From contig NZ_CAMTIG010000004.1 of the NCBI RefSeq assembly GCF_947072515.1, positions 62,001 to 126,000 of the forward strand: 64,000 nt of DNA, written 5' to 3'. Position numbers and translations under genes: made by a program. Below, in pieces: positions 61,320-64,000 of this stretch. The DNA comes from an uncultured Clostridium sp. GTDB taxonomy: Bacteria > Bacillota > Clostridia > Clostridiales > Clostridiaceae. Numbering within the stretch: the stretch's first letter is position 1; every line of letters starts with the position of its first letter. The notes below the pieces were generated by a model. The model searched no databases, had not been told where the DNA came from, and saw only the letters and a list, made by a program, of their open reading frames with translations.

Positions 61320-62660
61320 ATGAGGTTTGATGAGAAGAGAGAAGATTTATTTCGAAGGACCTTAAGAATATTAGATAATAAAATTGAAGATAGTAATTTT
61401 AATAAAGAATTCTTCGATTTAGTGTCTGATGTAGTGATATATATGATGAAAGGTGAAGATGCTTTTTTTGGAAGCTTTATGCTTAAGATAAAAAGAGAAA
61501 TAAGCTTTTCATTAACATGCCCTTTAGGAACAGTTCCAAAAGGAACTGAATTTGTTATGTATTTTAATCCTAAGCTATTTTTACAATGTTCATTAAAGGA
61601 AATGGGAGCTCTTTTTAAACATGAAATTTATCATATAATGTTTTCCCATTATGAAAGAGAAAAAGTTCTTAGAAATTCCTATTCAAAGGAAGCTGTAAAT
61701 GTAGCACTAGATGTGGCAATAAATCAATTTATTAAAGATTTACCAATGGATGCAATGAGATTTGATAGAGCGGAACTTGAATATAATGTCCATTTAGAAG
61801 AGGATATGCCAATTGAATATTATGCAAAAGAGATAGATAAAAAGATAAGAAGAAGACAAAAGGAAGAAAAGAAAAATGTAGAAAGTGATGATCAAAAGAG
61901 AAAATTTGATATCCAAACTACACATGATATATGGGAAACATTAGAGGTATCTCCAGAAATAGCAGAAAGTATTAAAAATAAAACTATTATTGGTGTTGAT
62001 AAAGAAAAGATTCCTCAAAGTTTAGAAGGTTATATAAAGAATAAAGATGAAGCAGAAGTACCATGGCAAAGTGTACTAAAGAAGCTTATCCCATCTATAG
62101 AAAGAGGCTATAAAAAAACTACAACTAGATTAGATAGAAGGCAAAGAGATAGATTAGATTTAAGAGGAAAACTTAGAGATAGAATACCAGAGATAATTGT
62201 AGCTATTGATATAAGTGGAAGTATTAGTGAAGATGAATTTAAAAAAATTATTATTGAAGTAATACAGATAGCGGATAGTAGAAGAGCTAAAGTTAAAATT
62301 ATCGAGTGTGATAATGAAGTTAGACGAGTATATAATATAAATTCTATAAAAGAATTACAAGATAGATATGACTCTTTAGGAGCCACAGCTTTTTCACCAG
62401 TTTTTGAGTATTTAAAGAAAAGTAAGCTATATGATAGACCAATAGTTTATTTTACAGATGGAGTAGGAGAAAAAGAATTATCGGTAAAATGGAATAAAAA
62501 AAATATAATATGGGTTCTTACAGGAGAAGAGGAAGAATTATCTCTTAAGGATGGACCCTATATGATTAAAAGGTTAAAAAATATAAAGAAAGAAAAGATT
62601 GATAGAGCTACAGGAATACAAATGTATAGAGAGATGATGCCTGATAGAAGAGAAGGATAA
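61320..62660 (+). CDS. metallopeptidase-like and VWA-like domain protein (DUF2201 type)
   Basis: 446 aa. N-terminal half has a zinc-type HExxH motif (FKHEIYHIMFSHYERE, about residues 98-113); a charged linker (about 175-200) joins it to a VWA-like domain from about 285 with a metal-ion adhesion motif DISGSIS and VYFTDGVG. Such proteins pair with MoxR ATPases. Whether the HExxH is catalytic is unknown. RBS AGAGGTGAT; last gene of the three-gene operon. Confidence 0.85.
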   Translation: MRFDEKREDLFRRTLRILDNKIEDSNFNKEFFDLVSDVVIYMMKGEDAFFGSFMLKIKREISFSLTCPLGTVPKGTEFVMYFNPKLFLQCSLKEMGALFKHEIYHIMFSHYEREKVLRNSYSKEAVNVALDVAINQFIKDLPMDAMRFDRAELEYNVHLEEDMPIEYYAKEIDKKIRRRQKEEKKNVESDDQKRKFDIQTTHDIWETLEVSPEIAESIKNKTIIGVDKEKIPQSLEGYIKNKDEAEVPWQSVLKKLIPSIERGYKKTTTRLDRRQRDRLDLRGKLRDRIPEIIVAIDISGSISEDEFKKIIIEVIQIADSRRAKVKIIECDNEVRRVYNINSIKELQDRYDSLGATAFSPVFEYLKKSKLYDRPIVYFTDGVGEKELSVKWNKKNIIWVLTGEEEELSLKDGPYMIKRLKNIKKEKIDRATGIQMYREMMPDRREG

Positions 62661-62749
62661 AATTAAAGGTAACAAACCTTATAAAAGGCTTACAATTTAT
62701 AGAAATAATAGGGCTGTTATGGTAATATAAATAATGTAGGGGGAATTTT

Positions 62750-63409
62750 ATGAGGGGGAAAATAAGTTATTTTAAGATTGTATTAATAATTTTAGGGATA
62801 AGTCTTTCAATGAATATTTATTTAAGTGTCAATCATTATATTTACAAAACAAAAGCTTTAAAAAATACGTATTCTTATATGTTAGGAATACGGGACAAAG
62901 TAGAAGGAAGTTTAGTAGTAGTAGATGGAATGTTAGAAACAGGGCAATACAAAGGAGTAAATATTTTAACTATTTATGATAATGTAGCTATAATATCATC
63001 TAATATGATAGATTTGTGGGAGGATTATAATTTTTATGAAAATAAGCCTATAATTAATTCTACAAAAATTGAAAGTGATAGAAATGTAGGTACAGATATA
63101 TTTTTTATAATTGAAGAATATATGAAAAATATGCTTATAAATGTTATGGAAGATAATAAAGGAATCTATAAATTAACAAAAAAAGAAAAGGAAGATTTCT
63201 TAGAAATTCAAAGTTTATTGATAGAAATAAGCGGTGTATTTAAAACTTATGATGAAAATGAATTAAAGGGACTTGAAGGAAAAGAGAGAGAAGAAGTTGT
63301 TGTAAAAAAAGAATATTGGATAGATATGTTAGATAAAATAAATAATATAAATATTAAATTTTCAGATTATAATTTTTCAAAAGAAAATAAAGTAGTAAAT
63401 GAAATATAA
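62750..63409 (+). CDS. single-pass membrane protein, 219 aa, unknown
   Basis: After a short basic start comes one transmembrane helix (about residues 8-27, YFKIVLIILGISLSMNIYLS), and the remaining ~190 residues, probably outside, are predicted helical and rich in Lys/Glu with repeated YENKP/EYMKN-like turns. No known domain is recognised. RBS AGGGGG. It follows the VWA gene by 90 bases and ends at an 18-bp terminator. Confidence 0.65.
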   Translation: MRGKISYFKIVLIILGISLSMNIYLSVNHYIYKTKALKNTYSYMLGIRDKVEGSLVVVDGMLETGQYKGVNILTIYDNVAIISSNMIDLWEDYNFYENKPIINSTKIESDRNVGTDIFFIIEEYMKNMLINVMEDNKGIYKLTKKEKEDFLEIQSLLIEISGVFKTYDENELKGLEGKEREEVVVKKEYWIDMLDKINNINIKFSDYNFSKENKVVNEI

Positions 63410-63441
63410 CTTTTGAAAACTAGAAATAGAGATAGTATTTT

Positions 63442-63480
63442 AAAATAGAAAGGTGAAGCTTAGCTTCACCTTTCTATTTT
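63442..63480. terminator. long bidirectional terminator
   Basis: A perfect 18-bp stem (63442-63459/63463-63480, loop TTA) with an AGGTGAAGC core between two convergent genes. Confidence 0.92.
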
Positions 63481-64000
63481 TTGAAACGAGAAAATAATTC
63501 TAAGGAATTATTAAAGAAAATATTTGAAATAGTTTCTTTATCAAAGCCAGAAGTTGTAGTTAAAGAATTTTCAGCTTCAACAGGAAAACTTGGAGGAGCA
63601 TAATTAGCATCAGAACCAAATAAAATATGATTTAGAGATGTTACTGAAGCTAATGAGGAATAAACACTATTATCTATAGATAAAGCCAAATCATAATAAA
63701 ATTTATTTATATAAAAAGATACATCTTTAGTAACAGAATTATATCTTTCATTAACTAATGGTTTTTTTATTTGATTAGAAGAACTTAAAGCTTTAGCAAA
63801 CTTAAAAGTGTTTTCAATTCTAAATTTAAGATAAGGTAGAGTACCACCTGCATGAGCTAATATTATCTTTATATCTGGGAAACGTTCTAAAGTTCCACTT
63901 AAGATTAGATTAGTTGCAGCTCTAGTCGTATTAAAAACAAACTCCTCAACAAAGTCAGCCATAATAAAGTAAGGGCGAGGTAGTGTTTTAGGTGGAACAC
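63474..64000 (-). CDS. amidohydrolase family 2 protein, C-terminal part
   Basis: The frame is open to the right edge, so only the last ~175 residues are present; family members are ~300 aa. Seen: EEFVFNTTRAATNLILSGTLERFPDIKIILAHAGGTLPYLKFRIE, the C-terminal signature of amidohydrolase_2 proteins (2-amino-3-carboxymuconate semialdehyde decarboxylase-like) with the conserved HAGG, and LFGSDANYAPP with the catalytic Asp. Metal-dependent decarboxylase or hydrolase; substrate unknown. An internal ATG at 63962 is not the true start, because in-frame sequence runs on to the edge. Confidence 0.8.
   Translation of the reverse strand, partial: VPPKTLPRPYFIMADFVEEFVFNTTRAATNLILSGTLERFPDIKIILAHAGGTLPYLKFRIENTFKFAKALSSSNQIKKPLVNERYNSVTKDVSFYINKFYYDLALSIDNSVYSSLASVTSLNHILFGSDANYAPPSFPVEAENSLTTTSGFDKETISNIFFNNSLELFSRFKK

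Noticed and set aside
1-64000. CRISPR array, tRNA or rRNA genes, prophage, transposase
   Set aside because: No regular spacer-repeat pattern, cloverleaf sequence, rRNA-like stretch, integrase or transposase frame was found on either strand.

Overview
The window is very AT-rich (roughly 70% A+T). Genes have strong AGGAGG-type ribosome binding sites, and many are followed by intrinsic terminators with poly-U tails. The gerK spore-germination locus (gerKB divergent from gerKA-gerKC), a T-box leader and an epimerase-type sialic acid operon point to an endospore-forming Clostridium, most likely Clostridium sensu stricto (cluster I). No rRNA, tRNA, CRISPR array, prophage or insertion sequence was seen. 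The species cannot be named from sequence reading alone.

Layout. 1-3.6 kb: 3'-part of a 4-hydroxybutyrate/acetyl-CoA-type CoA-transferase, a small ORF, an RpiR-family regulator and a GH4 6-phospho-glycosidase behind a nested inverted repeat. 3.6-8.2 kb (minus strand): an anchored protein, a FUSC-type membrane protein, an MFS exporter and its MarR regulator. 8.8-12.2 kb: nanE-nanA-nanK-like-nanR-like sialic acid catabolism. 12.3-17.2 kb: teichoic-acid-type ABC exporter plus two CDP-glycerol glycerophosphotransferase-like enzymes. 17.3-20.2 kb: secreted propeller-like protein, HAD phosphatase, and a pilin-like protein coupled to ComEA. 20.8-34.3 kb: a Wzx/Wzy-type surface polysaccharide locus in two transcription units, with UDP-galactopyranose mutase and two near-identical galU copies in direct orientation. 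34.5-37.6 kb: CapA-like protein, zinc-ribbon/YARHG protein and cell-wall amidase. 38.2-41.7 kb: a non-canonical J-protein/GrpE-like/Hsp70 operon. 42-49.8 kb: MATE exporter behind an attenuator, T-box-controlled glutamine amidotransferase and amino acid permease, opine-dehydrogenase-like enzyme, secreted lysozyme-like protein, BrnQ. 50-53 kb: a third galU, an LCP ligase, trpS. 53-57 kb: gerK germination receptor. 57-64 kb: P-loop protein, phosphoesterase, small alarmone synthetase, a repeat protein/MoxR/VWA-metallopeptidase operon, a membrane protein and the edge of an amidohydrolase.

How it works together. Much of the window builds or decorates the cell surface: teichoic-acid-like polymer export, a galactofuranose-containing polysaccharide, LCP attachment, CapA and an amidase. 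Amino acid uptake and efflux genes carry RNA-based control (T-box, candidate guanidine-type attenuator, a hairpin between Shine-Dalgarno and AUG).

The most unusual system is the 38.2-41.7 kb chaperone operon. Its J-domain has PPE in place of HPD, and its Hsp70 has changes at exactly the positions known to contact J-proteins in DnaK. Directly behind an A7 tract at the end of the J gene, a +1 frame encodes a 20-residue transmembrane tail, so a one-base slip would convert the soluble J-protein into a membrane-anchored one.
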